A DNA stretch of 64,000 nucleotides from Algoriphagus aquaeductus (GCF_003253485.1 NZ_QKTX01000011.1:1-64000); one strand, 5' to 3'; shown: positions 52,772 to 61,785, numbered from the stretch's first letter. Translations and numbers: made by a program. Notes: generated by a model from the letters alone, not told the origin.

Positions 52772-54118
52772 ATGAATATCCAACAGTTTTATGACGAAGG
52801 CTTAGCTCACGCAAGCTATGCGATTTTATCCGAAGGTAAAGTAGCCTTGGTTGATCCAGGTAGAAACCCTCAGCAATACTATGATTTTGCAGAAGCAAAT
52901 GATGCACGAATCGTAGCTGTCATCGAAACGCACCCTCATGCAGATTTTGTAAGTTCTCATTTGGAATTTCACAAGAATGAAGGAGCTACAATTTATGTAT
53001 CCAAATTGGTCGGAGCAGAATATCCTCATACCGGATTTGATGAGGGGGATTCTTTCCAAATGGGAAAAGTAACTTTCCACGCCTTGCATACTCCTGGCCA
53101 TTCTCCTGACTCCATCAGTATCCTGTTGAAGGATGAAAATGGAAAAGACCATGCGCTATTCTCTGGGGACACTTTGTTTATTGGTGATGTAGGCCGGCCA
53201 GACTTGAGAGAAAAGGCGGGTAATATGACCGCACAGCGTGAAGAACTCGCCCGAATGATGTACCACACGGTACAGAATAAGTTGAAACCTTTGGGTGATG
53301 ATGTGCTGGTATATCCGGCACACGGTGCCGGTTCACTTTGTGGGAAAAACCTAAGCGATGCCCGTCAGTCCACCATCGGAGAGCAGCGGGCCACCAACTG
53401 GGCTTTTTCTGATTTGGACGAAAAGACTTTCATGGACTCCCTGCTTCAGGGTCAGCCATATATTCCAAAGTACTTCGGCTACGATGTGGATATGAATAAA
53501 AAAGGTGCACCTGCTTACCAGAGATCTATTTCTCAGGTAAGTATTTGGCCAGAGGGAGCTACTCTCCCAGCTGACGCTTTAGTCATTGATACCAGAAAGC
53601 AGGCTCAATTTGCGGCAGGCCATATCCCAGGTGCTATTAATATCATGAATGGGGGTAAGTTCGAAACGTGGTTGGGATCGATAGTGGGTCCAGAAGAGAG
53701 ATTTTTCCTCGTAGCTGATTCCACCGCCGAGCTTGAAATCCTCATTTACAAAGCAGCCAAAATCGGCTACGAGCAACTCATTCACGGAGCGGTGGTAAAT
53801 CCTGCAGGAATGACGGAGACAGGCGCCTTCTTCGACGTCGAAGCTTTCAAAGCAAATCCGGATGGGTACACTATCGTGGATATCCGTAGCCGAGACGAGC
53901 ATGCCAATACACCAATTTTCGAAGAGGCATTGAATATTCCACTCCAGGAACTGAGAGAAAGAGCCTCCGAGATACCAACAGAAAAGCCAGTATTGGTTCA
54001 CTGTGCCGGGGGATATCGTTCTGCGGCAGGTTCCAGCATTGTGGCTGGAGCGTTAAAAGGAGCGCAGGTTCTCGATTTCAGCGAAGCCATCAAAGACTTT
54101 CAAACCGTAGCTCATTAG
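52772..54118 (+). CDS. CstB/ETHE1-like MBL-fold persulfide dioxygenase with two rhodanese domains
   Basis: 448 residues from ATG at 52772, chosen because MNIQQFYDEGLAHASYAI is the family start and a promoter box lies upstream. The MBL domain (1-240) has THPHADF, the variant with Phe in place of the last His seen in CstB-type enzymes, plus HTPGHSPDS and FSGDTLFIGDVGRPD. Rhodanese 1 (about 255-345) lacks Cys at its active loop (VADSTAE); rhodanese 2 has the active Cys in VLVHCAGGYRSAA near residue 416. It should oxidise sulfane sulfur to sulfite or thiosulfate and so detoxify sulfide. A terminator follows. Confidence 0.9.
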   Translation: MNIQQFYDEGLAHASYAILSEGKVALVDPGRNPQQYYDFAEANDARIVAVIETHPHADFVSSHLEFHKNEGATIYVSKLVGAEYPHTGFDEGDSFQMGKVTFHALHTPGHSPDSISILLKDENGKDHALFSGDTLFIGDVGRPDLREKAGNMTAQREELARMMYHTVQNKLKPLGDDVLVYPAHGAGSLCGKNLSDARQSTIGEQRATNWAFSDLDEKTFMDSLLQGQPYIPKYFGYDVDMNKKGAPAYQRSISQVSIWPEGATLPADALVIDTRKQAQFAAGHIPGAINIMNGGKFETWLGSIVGPEERFFLVADSTAELEILIYKAAKIGYEQLIHGAVVNPAGMTETGAFFDVEAFKANPDGYTIVDIRSRDEHANTPIFEEALNIPLQELRERASEIPTEKPVLVHCAGGYRSAAGSSIVAGALKGAQVLDFSEAIKDFQTVAH

Positions 54119-54145
54119 AGAAAAAGAAAAGTTCTAATCACCCCC

Positions 54146-54173
54146 AAGCCCTCGGATTTCCGGGGGCTTTTTG
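54146..54173 (+). terminator. Terminator of the persulfide dioxygenase gene
   Basis: aagccctcgga and tccgggggctt pair at 10 of 11 positions, followed by ttttggttttt. Confidence 0.8.
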
Positions 54174-54247
54174 GTTTTTAGGTGTTGGGATAAAATAAAA
54201 ACGAACCAAAAGGGGTAATTTCAAGTCTTTGTTGAAAAGTAAAACTC

Positions 54248-54484
54248 ATGAGTCGGGAAGAATTCAGCCAACTGCCCTTGCACCAAAAGATCAAAACCCT
54301 TTATCTAGAAGGAACTTTTGTCGTGGGCATTCGCTACTACCGGCATAAGGTTAATTTGTACTTGTTGGAAAACGAGTACATCGAGGTCTTTTATAATCAC
54401 AAAAAGGATCGGATTGATAAAATCGACTTTTTGGAACGGGATCACAGTCGGATGAAATTCTATCTGGATCAGATTAAATTGTAA
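54248..54484 (+). CDS. Small hypothetical protein
   Basis: 78 residues, no membrane segment. It reads like a small alpha-beta domain with alternating charged and aromatic strands (VVGIRYYRHKVNLYLLENEYIEVFYNH shortened: GIRYYRHKVNLYLLENEYIE). A short gap of 8 nt separates it from the PIN antitoxin gene, so they may share a message. I do not recognise a family; a role in the toxin-antitoxin locus is possible but unsupported. Confidence 0.65.
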   Translation: MSREEFSQLPLHQKIKTLYLEGTFVVGIRYYRHKVNLYLLENEYIEVFYNHKKDRIDKIDFLERDHSRMKFYLDQIKL

Positions 54485-54492
54485 ATTGGGAT

Positions 54493-54690
54493 ATGGAAAA
54501 GCTGACAATTAAAATTTTGGATAAAAAAGCGATTAAAAAGCTCCAAGAACTTGTGAACAAAAAAATGATTGAGATCAATCAGGAAAACCCACCTGAATCG
54601 GTGGATTGGGCTAGCTATATAGGGTCTCTTCCAAAAATGAGCATTACCGAAATCGAAAAGGAAATTGAGGGATTCAGAAATTGGGATTAA
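54493..54690 (+). CDS. Antitoxin of the broken PIN locus
   Basis: A 65-residue protein. MEKLTIKILDKKAIKKLQEL and the C-terminal MSITEIEKEIEGFRNWD resemble the small antitoxins that precede VapC-type PIN toxins in Bacteroidota. The stop overlaps the PIN start (TAATG), the usual coupling. It is intact while its toxin gene is interrupted. Confidence 0.75.
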   Translation: MEKLTIKILDKKAIKKLQELVNKKMIEINQENPPESVDWASYIGSLPKMSITEIEKEIEGFRNWD

Positions 54691-54874
54691 TGGTTTGGGA
54701 CACGAATTCAATCATTTTTTTTCTTCAAGATTTGCGGCCTAAGCCATCGAAGGATTTTTTGTTAAATGAGTTGAGAAGAAATAAACCGAAGTTTTCCATA
54801 ATCACTGAGATTGAACTCTTGTCTTGGAAAAAGCTTTCCGAATCAGAAGCCAAATTAATCTCAGGATTCTTATT

Positions 54875-54882
54875 TAATTTTT
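54875..54882. other. Left target-site duplication
   Basis: TAATTTTT, repeated exactly at 55035-55042 on the other side of the element. The 8-bp direct repeat is the mark of staggered-cut insertion. Confidence 0.8.
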
Positions 54883-55034
54883 GTGATTGTCCGCAATTGC
54901 ACCACCAGCCAAATTCTCTTTGTTTAATGGGTCGGAAGACCGATGACCGAAGACCGAAGGATTCTTGATTTCCACCTTTTTTTAGAAATTTCTTAAGCTA
55001 GCTAAGTTTACTGGTAGGAAAGCGGATATACAGA
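54883..55034 (+). mobile_element. MITE-like non-coding element, copy 1
   Basis: 152 bp with imperfect terminal inverted repeats: the left end has TGTCCGC...ACCACCAG, the right end, read inversely, TATCCGC...CTACCAG. It encodes nothing of length. Flanked by 8-bp duplications. A related copy in inverse orientation lies at 32897-33077. Its middle holds tcggaagaccgatgaccga-type repeats. It needs a transposase acting in trans; none is in this window. Confidence 0.82.
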
Positions 55035-55277
55035 TAATTTTTATCGAGTTGAACTATCAGAAGAAATTAAAGAGGCAACGATTCAAGTCAGAAGAACCCA
55101 TGGCTTGAAAGTTCCTGATGCCATTATTGCAGCATCAGCTTTGATACTAAACCAGCCTTTTTTAACTCATAATTTGAAAGACTTTAAGCTTGTAAAAGGT
55201 TTGGAAGTGCTTGATCCAATGAGCTTTGAAGTATAATTTATCGATCGATTTCAATAGATAAAAACTTGTTAAATCAA

Positions 55278-55307
55278 AAAGCTGCAAGAATTTTTTTCTG
55301 CAGCTTT
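55278..55307 (-). terminator. Terminator of the lipoprotein gene
   Basis: aaagctgca and tgcagcttt arms; on the minus strand ttttt follows. It is 61 nt past the stop of the leftward gene at 55368. Confidence 0.6.
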
Positions 55308-55367
55308 GGATCAGATGTTATTGTGGGTTTAAAGCGAAATAGGCATTGAAATACACAACTTAGAAAA

Positions 55368-56069
55368 TCATCTTCTTTCAAACTCTCCTTGATAATAATC
55401 CTCCCGATACCTAAATCGACCCACACCTTTCAAATTGCCTTCTTGAATTTCAACGCTTGGGTCATTAGTTTTCATAGGAATATCAAATTCAAGAACCACC
55501 TCGATTTTTCTTACATCCTGTCCCGAAAGATTCTTTACCAGACCTTCTTCCACTGCCAATACTCTAATTTTACCTCCCTTTCTGGGGAAAAAGTTCTCAG
55601 GTGAATAGACATAGTATTTTTCTTGATTTGATAATTGAATTTTAAACTGGTCGAAACTGGTATATTGGAGGTCGGAATCTGCTTTTGATTTTTCAGATAT
55701 AAACACCTGCCATAGGTCTTCATAGGGATAGTGGGTATTGAATAAGTCTATTATTTGCTGCCTTGATACATTTTCTCCTCTCGGTGTATCATCGGGTAGT
55801 GGTTTGGATGGAGATTCTAAACTTAAAGACCATTTGGTTTCAAAAGTCCGGATACTTAAAATATGCCTTCCTGTGAATTTTCCATTTGCTCCCATACTCC
55901 CGCTTCCATTCCCAGATCGAATATTGATCGTTCCGAATGTACTCCCATCCGGCAAAGTCCCTTCAAATCCTACCTGTTCAAGTAGGGTGTCAGGTTCTTC
56001 ATTGTCTTGGCATGAGAAAAAGAATACCCCTAAAATCAGGGCGGGGAAAATCTTAAATACATTTTTCAT
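55368..56069 (-). CDS. Hypothetical lipoprotein
   Basis: 233 residues. The signal peptide ends in the lipobox FFSC (Cys20), so the protein should be anchored in a membrane. The mature part is mostly beta with a Ser/Gly-rich loop near SGNGSGSMGANG, and it repeats short E-x-K-W-x-L strands. It ends in a strongly charged RYREDYYQGEFERR segment. No family is recognised. It lies alone, with a terminator downstream. Confidence 0.75.
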   Translation of the reverse strand: MKNVFKIFPALILGVFFFSCQDNEEPDTLLEQVGFEGTLPDGSTFGTINIRSGNGSGSMGANGKFTGRHILSIRTFETKWSLSLESPSKPLPDDTPRGENVSRQQIIDLFNTHYPYEDLWQVFISEKSKADSDLQYTSFDQFKIQLSNQEKYYVYSPENFFPRKGGKIRVLAVEEGLVKNLSGQDVRKIEVVLEFDIPMKTNDPSVEIQEGNLKGVGRFRYREDYYQGEFERR

Positions 56070-56136
56070 AAAGGTTGATTTTGGTTGACAAAAGTGTTTG
56101 ATTCAGAGACGATTGGTTTCAATAAAGTGCTACAAA

Positions 56137-56168
56137 AAAAACCGCAGAACTTTCATCCTGCGGTTTTT
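56137..56168 (-). terminator. Terminator of the dipeptidyl peptidase gene
   Basis: aaaaaccgcag and ctgcggttttt, perfect 11-bp arms, followed on the minus strand by further T. It starts 21 nt past the stop codon. Confidence 0.85.
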
Positions 56169-56188
56169 TATTTGGAGCATGAGCGTTT

Positions 56189-58375
56189 TTAAAGCTTTCT
56201 CTTCAAAAAATCAGTCATCATCGTGTACAGGTGCCAAGTGGTATTGCCTCCGTAGATTCCGTGGTTTCTGTTGGGATAGTAGAAAGATTCAAATTGCTTG
56301 TCCGCTGCAATCAAGGCATTAGTCAGATCAACCGCATTTTGGAAGTGCACATTGTCATCGCCGGTTCCATGGATCAAAAGCAAATTTCCTTTCAGCTTAT
56401 TTACATGTGTGATCGGGCTGTTGTCGTCGTATCCGGCTGGGTTAAGCTGTGGAGTCTGAAGGTAGCGCTCGGTGTAGATCGTGTCGTAATATCTCCAGGT
56501 GGTGACCGGCGCTACTGCGATGGCAGTCTTGAACACGTCATTTCCGATCATCAGGGAAAGCGAAGACATGTAGCCTCCATAAGACCATCCCCAGATGCCG
56601 ATTCGGGTAGGATCGACAAAAGACATTTTGGCAAAATACTTGGCTCCCTCAATCTGATCGATGGTTTCCAGTTTGCCCAAGTTGGCATAGGTAGAATGCT
56701 TGAAGTCACGACCACGTGCGCCAGTACCACGATTGTCCACACAGGCCACGATGATCCCTTCCGCAGCCAATTGCTGATGCCAGAAGTCGCGGGTTCCACC
56801 CCAGGAATTCAGCACATTTTGCGAACCCGGACCGCCGTAGACATACATCAGCACCGGATATTTTTTGTTCGGATCAAAGTCAGCCGGCTTGATGATGTAG
56901 CCATTCAGCTGCGTACCATCCACGGTTGGGAAGGTGAAAAATTCCTTTTTCCCCAAGGCAAAACCCGCCAAACGCTCTTTTAAGGCCTGATTGTCTTCAA
57001 GGACTTTCAATTCTTTTCCTGTCGCATCGTTCAACGTCACCTTTACCGGTGTATCTGTCGTGGAGTAGTAATCGATGAAAAACTTGTGATCGGGACTCAT
57101 GTTGATCGTATGTGTTCCTTTGGCAGGAGTGAGCACTTTTTTGCCTTTGCCGTCTAGATTGATTACATAAAAATTCCGCTCTAGTGGAGAGGACTCCGTC
57201 GAGATGAAATAGAGTTTTTTGGCTTTTTCATCTACGCCTACCATGGAACTCACTTCCCAATTCCCTGAAGTAATCTGACGAATCAGACTACCGTCCAGAT
57301 TGTGGTGGTAGATGTGTTTGAAGCCATCTTGCTCTGAAGTGCGGATAAAGGTTTTTCCATCGCTGAGGTATTGCAGGTCATCGTTGTAGTCAAGGTCCAC
57401 GTAGGTTTTGGAGGTCTCGGAGATGATCAGCTTGCTTTCGCCTGAGGTCGCATTCGCATGAAAAATATCCAGCTGATTTTGCAGGCGATTCATTCGGATA
57501 AATGCCAAGGTATTAGCATCCTTAGTCCAGTAGATTCTTGGCAAGTAGATGTCAGTTTCCGTTCCAGCATCCACTTTTTGGATTTTCGCTGTAGCCAAAT
57601 CATAGACATGAATGCTTACGAGGGAGTTCTTTTCTCCTGCTTTTGGGTACTTGAACTTGTAATCCTGAGGATAAAGTGGGCCCCAAGTCTGCATATTGAA
57701 TTCCGGCACTTGGGTCTCATCAAAGCGGATGAAAGCGATCTTTTTGCCGTCAGGCGACCACTTGAAAGCTTGGGCCATGGAAAATTCCTCCTCGTACACC
57801 CAATCGGCAGCACCATTGATGATTTTGTTCCACTCTCCATCGGTAGTGATTTGGGTCAGTTTGTTGGTAGCCAACTCCACCATGAATAGATTATTGTCTT
57901 TGACAAAAGCCACCTTGTCATTGTCCGGTGAAAGTGTCGCATAGGAGATTTTCTCTCCGTTCATCAACTGCTGCTTTTGGCCGGTGGCCATGTCCACCAC
58001 GTAGAAAATGCCTTTGGAAGAGCGTCGATAGATGGACTCTACATCGGTAGCAATGAGTGCTTTGGATTCGTCCGCATTGAAAGAATAGCTGGAAAAGTTT
58101 ACTCCGAGCTTGGCGCCATCCAGCAATACTCCTGCTTCTTCACCGGTGGCCAGGTTGATTTTGACCACAGCCGGTGCTCCGCCTCGCTGCACGAGCGAAC
58201 TGTAAAACTGCCCGTCTTTCATCCAGTTGATGCCGTAGACGGATTTTTGGTTGAAGGTGCCTTTTTTGAAGACATCCTCCAGAGTTACTTTTTTCAGGCT
58301 TTGCGCCTGGGCACTGAGGGCCATTCCGATCATCGCGAACCAGGCTAGGCTCAGCACTTTCCAACTTTTAATCAT
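56189..58375 (-). CDS. Dipeptidyl peptidase IV (S9B)
   Basis: A 728-residue exported serine peptidase (signal peptide ends AQAQ near residue 24). The eight-bladed propeller fills about residues 40-480, with the EEE-type motif VYEEEFSMAQAFKWS that binds the substrate N terminus. The alpha/beta hydrolase domain has Ser598 in GWGWSYGGYMS, Asp in GTGDDNVHF and His in NRNHGIYGG. It releases Xaa-Pro dipeptides from peptides in the periplasm. Family and activity are secure. Confidence 0.96.
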   Translation of the reverse strand: MIKSWKVLSLAWFAMIGMALSAQAQSLKKVTLEDVFKKGTFNQKSVYGINWMKDGQFYSSLVQRGGAPAVVKINLATGEEAGVLLDGAKLGVNFSSYSFNADESKALIATDVESIYRRSSKGIFYVVDMATGQKQQLMNGEKISYATLSPDNDKVAFVKDNNLFMVELATNKLTQITTDGEWNKIINGAADWVYEEEFSMAQAFKWSPDGKKIAFIRFDETQVPEFNMQTWGPLYPQDYKFKYPKAGEKNSLVSIHVYDLATAKIQKVDAGTETDIYLPRIYWTKDANTLAFIRMNRLQNQLDIFHANATSGESKLIISETSKTYVDLDYNDDLQYLSDGKTFIRTSEQDGFKHIYHHNLDGSLIRQITSGNWEVSSMVGVDEKAKKLYFISTESSPLERNFYVINLDGKGKKVLTPAKGTHTINMSPDHKFFIDYYSTTDTPVKVTLNDATGKELKVLEDNQALKERLAGFALGKKEFFTFPTVDGTQLNGYIIKPADFDPNKKYPVLMYVYGGPGSQNVLNSWGGTRDFWHQQLAAEGIIVACVDNRGTGARGRDFKHSTYANLGKLETIDQIEGAKYFAKMSFVDPTRIGIWGWSYGGYMSSLSLMIGNDVFKTAIAVAPVTTWRYYDTIYTERYLQTPQLNPAGYDDNSPITHVNKLKGNLLLIHGTGDDNVHFQNAVDLTNALIAADKQFESFYYPNRNHGIYGGNTTWHLYTMMTDFLKRKL

Positions 58376-58440
58376 ATCTCCTGATTTTTGGGTAAAATTC
58401 TTTATTGAAACGAGGGCGAATATATAAAAAGCTTGATTTT

Positions 58441-58473
58441 AACCCTCCAAGGGTTCGAAACCCTTGGAGGGTT
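58441..58473. repeat. Perfect palindrome of the accctccaaggg type
   Basis: Arms aaccctccaagggtt and aacccttggagggtt (15 bp) with loop cga, then a third half-unit ccttggagggt at 58484-58494. It lies between the divergent dipeptidyl peptidase and ddl genes, so it is not placed as a terminator. It looks like a dispersed Bacteroidota palindrome. It contains ggttcgaaa but is not a tRNA. Confidence 0.7.
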
Positions 58474-58537
58474 TTTTGGAAAACCTTGGAGGGTAAACGG
58501 AAAATAAGCTATTTCGCATAGTTAATTTTTCCCTGCT

Positions 58538-59524
58538 ATGAAGAAGAAAATTGCCTTGGTCACCGGAGGTTTTACCGGTGAGTCCGTCATCTCCCTCAAA
58601 AGTGCCGCTGTCGTCGAAAAGACCATCGATCGGGAACGCTACGATGTGTATAAGATTTTGGTCTATCCGGGCGATTGGCATTTTAGCTGTGCTTCAGGGG
58701 AAAAAGTACCCGTGGACCTCAACGATTTCAGCATCATGATCGGGGATGAAAAGGTGAAGTTTGACGGAGTATTTAACATTCTTCACGGTTCACCGGGGGA
58801 AGATGGAAAACTAGCAGGGTACTTCGATATGCTCGGTATTCCCTACACCACCTGCGATCAGCTGACCTCAGCAATTACCATGAACAAGGGCTATACCAAA
58901 GCCATTGTGCAGGATATTCCCGAACTGAACGTGGCTAGATCAATTCAACTTTTCGAAAATTCCCCAGAAAACGCATCCAAGATTCAATCAGAACTCACGC
59001 TGCCCCTTTTTATCAAACCCAATAATGGGGGAAGTTCCATCGGAATGAGTAAGGTAAAAACTTGGGAAGAATTGCCGGAGGCCTTGGAAAAAGCTTTTGC
59101 AGAAGATAAGCAAGTGCTCGTGGAGGAATTTGTCTCAGGAAGGGAGTTTTCGATCGGGATTTTCAAAGGAAAAGGAAAAATCACCGTACTACCGGCTACC
59201 GAAATCGTGAGCAGCAAGGAATTTTTTGACTACGAAGCGAAATATGTCCCAGGAGTCTGTGAGGAAATCACTCCGGGAAGAATGACCGAAGAGGAAGTCG
59301 ATCGTGTTGGTCGTGTTGTGACCAAAGTCTATGAAAAACTGAACTGCAAAGGAGCTGTGAGAATTGATTATTTTCTCCAGCACGAGACGGGTAAGTTCTA
59401 CTTTATCGAGATCAATACCGTGCCGGGACAGACCGAAACGAGCTTGATTTCCCAGCAGGTGAAGGCTACAGGGAAAAGCATCAAAGACTTCTACACTGAA
59501 CTGATTGAGGAGATGTTTGATTAA
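58538..59524 (+). CDS. ddl: D-alanine--D-alanine ligase
   Basis: A 328-residue ATP-grasp enzyme making the D-Ala-D-Ala end of peptidoglycan. Conserved blocks are LVTGGFTGESVISLKSA, LHGSPGEDGKLAGYFDMLGIPYT in parts (HGSPGEDGKLAGY), IKPNNGGSSIGMSKV, EFVSGREFSIGIF and EINTVPGQTETSLISQQ. The metal-binding Asp/Glu/Asn are in the last two. Some relatives have VTGGFSxE; all key residues are present. Essential for the cell wall. Confidence 0.95.
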   Translation: MKKKIALVTGGFTGESVISLKSAAVVEKTIDRERYDVYKILVYPGDWHFSCASGEKVPVDLNDFSIMIGDEKVKFDGVFNILHGSPGEDGKLAGYFDMLGIPYTTCDQLTSAITMNKGYTKAIVQDIPELNVARSIQLFENSPENASKIQSELTLPLFIKPNNGGSSIGMSKVKTWEELPEALEKAFAEDKQVLVEEFVSGREFSIGIFKGKGKITVLPATEIVSSKEFFDYEAKYVPGVCEEITPGRMTEEEVDRVGRVVTKVYEKLNCKGAVRIDYFLQHETGKFYFIEINTVPGQTETSLISQQVKATGKSIKDFYTELIEEMFD

Positions 59525-59589
59525 GCAGGAAGCTTGAAGTCGGCAGGCCGAAGTATGGAATCCTTCTTATAATCCGTTAAAAATTTGAA

Positions 59590-59625
59590 AAAACGGGGAA
59601 AGTCTGCAAGGACTTTTCCCGTTTT
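59590..59625 (+). terminator. Terminator of ddl
   Basis: aaaacggggaaagtc and gacttttcccgtttt arms, 14 of 15 pairing, then tgtgttttt. Confidence 0.85.
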
Positions 59626-59675
59626 GTGTTTTTCCATGAGATAAGTTTTTATTTTTACCCCATATTCAGGCCCTG

Positions 59676-60179
59676 ATGATCGAAAAATTATTCCCACTGG
59701 ACAAAAATTACATCCTTAGGCAGGCGCAGTCCTCGCTTGAGGAGCAGTTGATTGACCGGATGATTTTTGAATTGAAACGATCCTACACATTTTTATACAA
59801 TCCTCTCCAGTTAATGGATCACACCTACGCCAAAATCCTGGATACCTTTGAATTTCCCAAGGACAGAGTTCGGTTGATTTACAGGCAACTGTGCGGAATC
59901 TACCGCTACAAGCATGGAGATAATCAGCTGGAATTGCTTTTTGACGGCAGAACTCATTTTGAAAAGTTTCAGGAAGACTGGTCTGAGGCTTTGATAAGCT
60001 ACATTCAACAGTTGGGTCAGCACGAACAGTATGTGAAAACAATGCTTCGAATGACCTTGCTATACGATACCGAGACGCGAGCCGAATGGGCAGAAAATCA
60101 CTGCAAAGCATTCATCAACCAGCATTTTGAACTCAAAGTGGTCAAACGACAGGGAGAGCTTCGCTTGAAAGTCTCTTAA
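59676..60179 (+). CDS. Conserved-looking hypothetical protein
   Basis: 167 residues, soluble, mostly helical, with many aromatic and charged residues and no Cys apart from two (near residues 70 and 147). No known motif is seen. The ATG at 59676 gives a reasonable N terminus (MIEKLFPLDKNYILRQ). It is convergent with the second LOG gene across a shared hairpin. Function unknown. Confidence 0.65.
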   Translation: MIEKLFPLDKNYILRQAQSSLEEQLIDRMIFELKRSYTFLYNPLQLMDHTYAKILDTFEFPKDRVRLIYRQLCGIYRYKHGDNQLELLFDGRTHFEKFQEDWSEALISYIQQLGQHEQYVKTMLRMTLLYDTETRAEWAENHCKAFINQHFELKVVKRQGELRLKVS

Positions 60180-60185
60180 AACACA

Positions 60186-60208
60186 AAACCCGCGGATATG
60201 GCGGGTTT
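60186..60208. terminator. Terminator between convergent genes
   Basis: Arms aaacccgc and gcgggttt with a 7-nt loop, followed on the plus strand by cgtttttt. Confidence 0.75.
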
Positions 60209-60216
60209 CGTTTTTT

Positions 60217-60945
60217 CTAGAAGTTTGGACTGAGCAGGTATTTACTGTAGAATTCGTCGATGACTTTGACCGCTTCCGTGGCATCATCCACCACACAAAA
60301 GAGATCCAAATCGGACTCGCTGATGTAATTGGGATCACCCCGGAGTAACGTGGCTTTGATCCAGTCCACCAATCCTCCCCAGTAATCTTTGCCCACAAGC
60401 ACAATCGGGAAGCGTCCGATCTTGTTGGTTTGGATCAACGTCAACGCTTCGAAGAATTCATCTAAGGTACCAAACCCTCCCGGAAGCACGACAAATCCTT
60501 GGGAATAGCGGATAAACATGACTTTGCGGACAAAGAAATAATCGAAGGTCATCAGCTTATCGCGGTCAATATAGATATTGTTAAACTGCTCGAAAGGCAG
60601 GTGAATATTTAACCCGACGGATTTTCCGCCTTCTGAGTAAGCTCCTTTGTTACCCGCCTCCATGATACCCGGACCACCCCCGGTGATCACTCCATAGCCA
60701 TGGCGGACCAATTTGGCAGCGATTTCTTCGGCGGTTTTATAGTAATGGTGATCTCTTGGAGTTCGTGCCGAACCGAAAACAGAAACGCAGGGACCGATTT
60801 TGGCGAGTTTTTCAAATCCTTCTACAAACTCAGACATTACCTTAAAAATAGCCCAAGAGTCAGCACTTTTGATTTCACTCCAGTCACGCTCTTTAAAGGC
60901 TCTTCGGATTCGTTCTTCCGATTTTTTTTCATCTATGTGGCTCAT
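60217..60945 (-). CDS. LOG family protein, longer form
   Basis: A 242-residue paralogue of the protein at 21378-21941. It keeps the PGGFGTLDE nucleotide-binding loop, GGGPGIMEAGNKGA and a central FVRKVMFIRYSQG. An N-terminal extension of about 60 residues is rich in Glu and Arg (EERIRRAFKERDW), typical of the second TIGR00730 group. The natural substrate is probably a nucleotide monophosphate. Confidence 0.9.
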   Translation of the reverse strand: MSHIDEKKSEERIRRAFKERDWSEIKSADSWAIFKVMSEFVEGFEKLAKIGPCVSVFGSARTPRDHHYYKTAEEIAAKLVRHGYGVITGGGPGIMEAGNKGAYSEGGKSVGLNIHLPFEQFNNIYIDRDKLMTFDYFFVRKVMFIRYSQGFVVLPGGFGTLDEFFEALTLIQTNKIGRFPIVLVGKDYWGGLVDWIKATLLRGDPNYISESDLDLFCVVDDATEAVKVIDEFYSKYLLSPNF

Positions 60946-61082
60946 ATTCTCTCAATTTGTACCCTCAAGAAAACGATTCTCAGGCAGGAATGGCGAGAAT
61001 TCAGTCTGTTTTTTGATTAAAATACTGATTATCAGAGATAAAAAATCCCTTGATTCGCCGAATATTTACAGATTTGCCTGGC

Positions 61083-61090
61083 TACTTTTG
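61083..61090 (+). promoter_or_regulatory. -7 box of the cysteine-cluster gene
   Basis: TACTTTTG, 18 nt from the ATG at 61109. Confidence 0.6.
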
Positions 61091-61108
61091 TAGCGTAAAC
61101 CTACCTCA

Positions 61109-61711
61109 ATGAATTTAGCAGAAAAGTCTCGGGCAGTAGAAGGAATATTTAAGGAGTTAGAAGAGGAATCCAGGCAATTTCATGCAGAGGCAGGTATGGG
61201 CTGTATATCTGGATGCGGGTTTTGTTGTGCCAATCCGGATGTTCCGGCTAGTCCATTGGAGTTTTTACCTTTGGCATTTGACCTTTATGATAAAGGATTG
61301 GCCGATGAAATGGCAAATTACCTGGCCATGCAAGAATCTCCCGGAATCTGTGTCGTCTACCGACCCCAATCAGAGGATTCGACGAAGGGTTTTTGTGGAA
61401 ATTATGCAAAAAGAGGGATGATTTGTAGACTATTTGGAGCTTCAGCCAGGAGAAATAATAAAACAGGCCAGAAGGAATTAATCACCTGCAAAATCTTGAA
61501 GTCAGAAAAAACGGAACTCTTTCAACTTGCTACCAAGCGGATCAACGAAGATTTGGAAATGCCCTTGGCGCCATATTTTTACACCAGGCTGAAAGATATA
61601 GATGAATCGCTGGCCAATCAATATCCCGTCAATCAGGCGATCTTGATGGCTTTGGAGCTGGTTTTGAGATTCAAGTTTTATCAGGAAGCCGACGATTCAA
61701 TTCAGGCATGA
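61109..61711 (+). CDS. YkgJ family cysteine cluster protein
   Basis: A 200-residue protein with C32, C36, C39 and C40 in GCISGCGFCCANP and further Cys near residues 76, 94, 104 and 125, of which several fit the CxxxCxxCC...C zinc or iron-sulfur cluster pattern of the YkgJ family. The role of the family is unknown; a metal-binding or Fe-S function is likely. It has its own promoter. Good family call, weak function. Confidence 0.85.
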   Translation: MNLAEKSRAVEGIFKELEEESRQFHAEAGMGCISGCGFCCANPDVPASPLEFLPLAFDLYDKGLADEMANYLAMQESPGICVVYRPQSEDSTKGFCGNYAKRGMICRLFGASARRNNKTGQKELITCKILKSEKTELFQLATKRINEDLEMPLAPYFYTRLKDIDESLANQYPVNQAILMALELVLRFKFYQEADDSIQA

Positions 61712-61785
61712 TTTTTTTGATCTTAGGTTTTTAGCCTATATTCGATTATCACTTTAGAGGTCATTAGCCCGTAAAAATCCACATC

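Larger units (their letters stand above)
54690..55236 (+). pseudogene. VapC-type PIN toxin gene split by a 152-bp element
   Basis: The N-terminal part begins MVWDTNSIIFFLQD (Asp4 is the first acidic residue of the PIN site) and runs to LISGFLFNF, then reads into the insert and stops at 54968. The C-terminal part is at 55043-55236: YRVELSEEIKEATIQVRR, then LKVPDAIIAASAL (acidic PIN residue) and THNLKDFK. If 54883-55042 is removed, leaving one TAATTTTT, the two parts join in frame (..FLFN-FYRVEL..) to a normal 128-residue PIN protein. In its present form no active toxin can be made. Confidence 0.9.

Noticed and set aside
58441..58473. tRNA-like GGTTCGAAA sequence
   Set aside because: It is the loop of a simple palindrome; no acceptor stem or anticodon arm.
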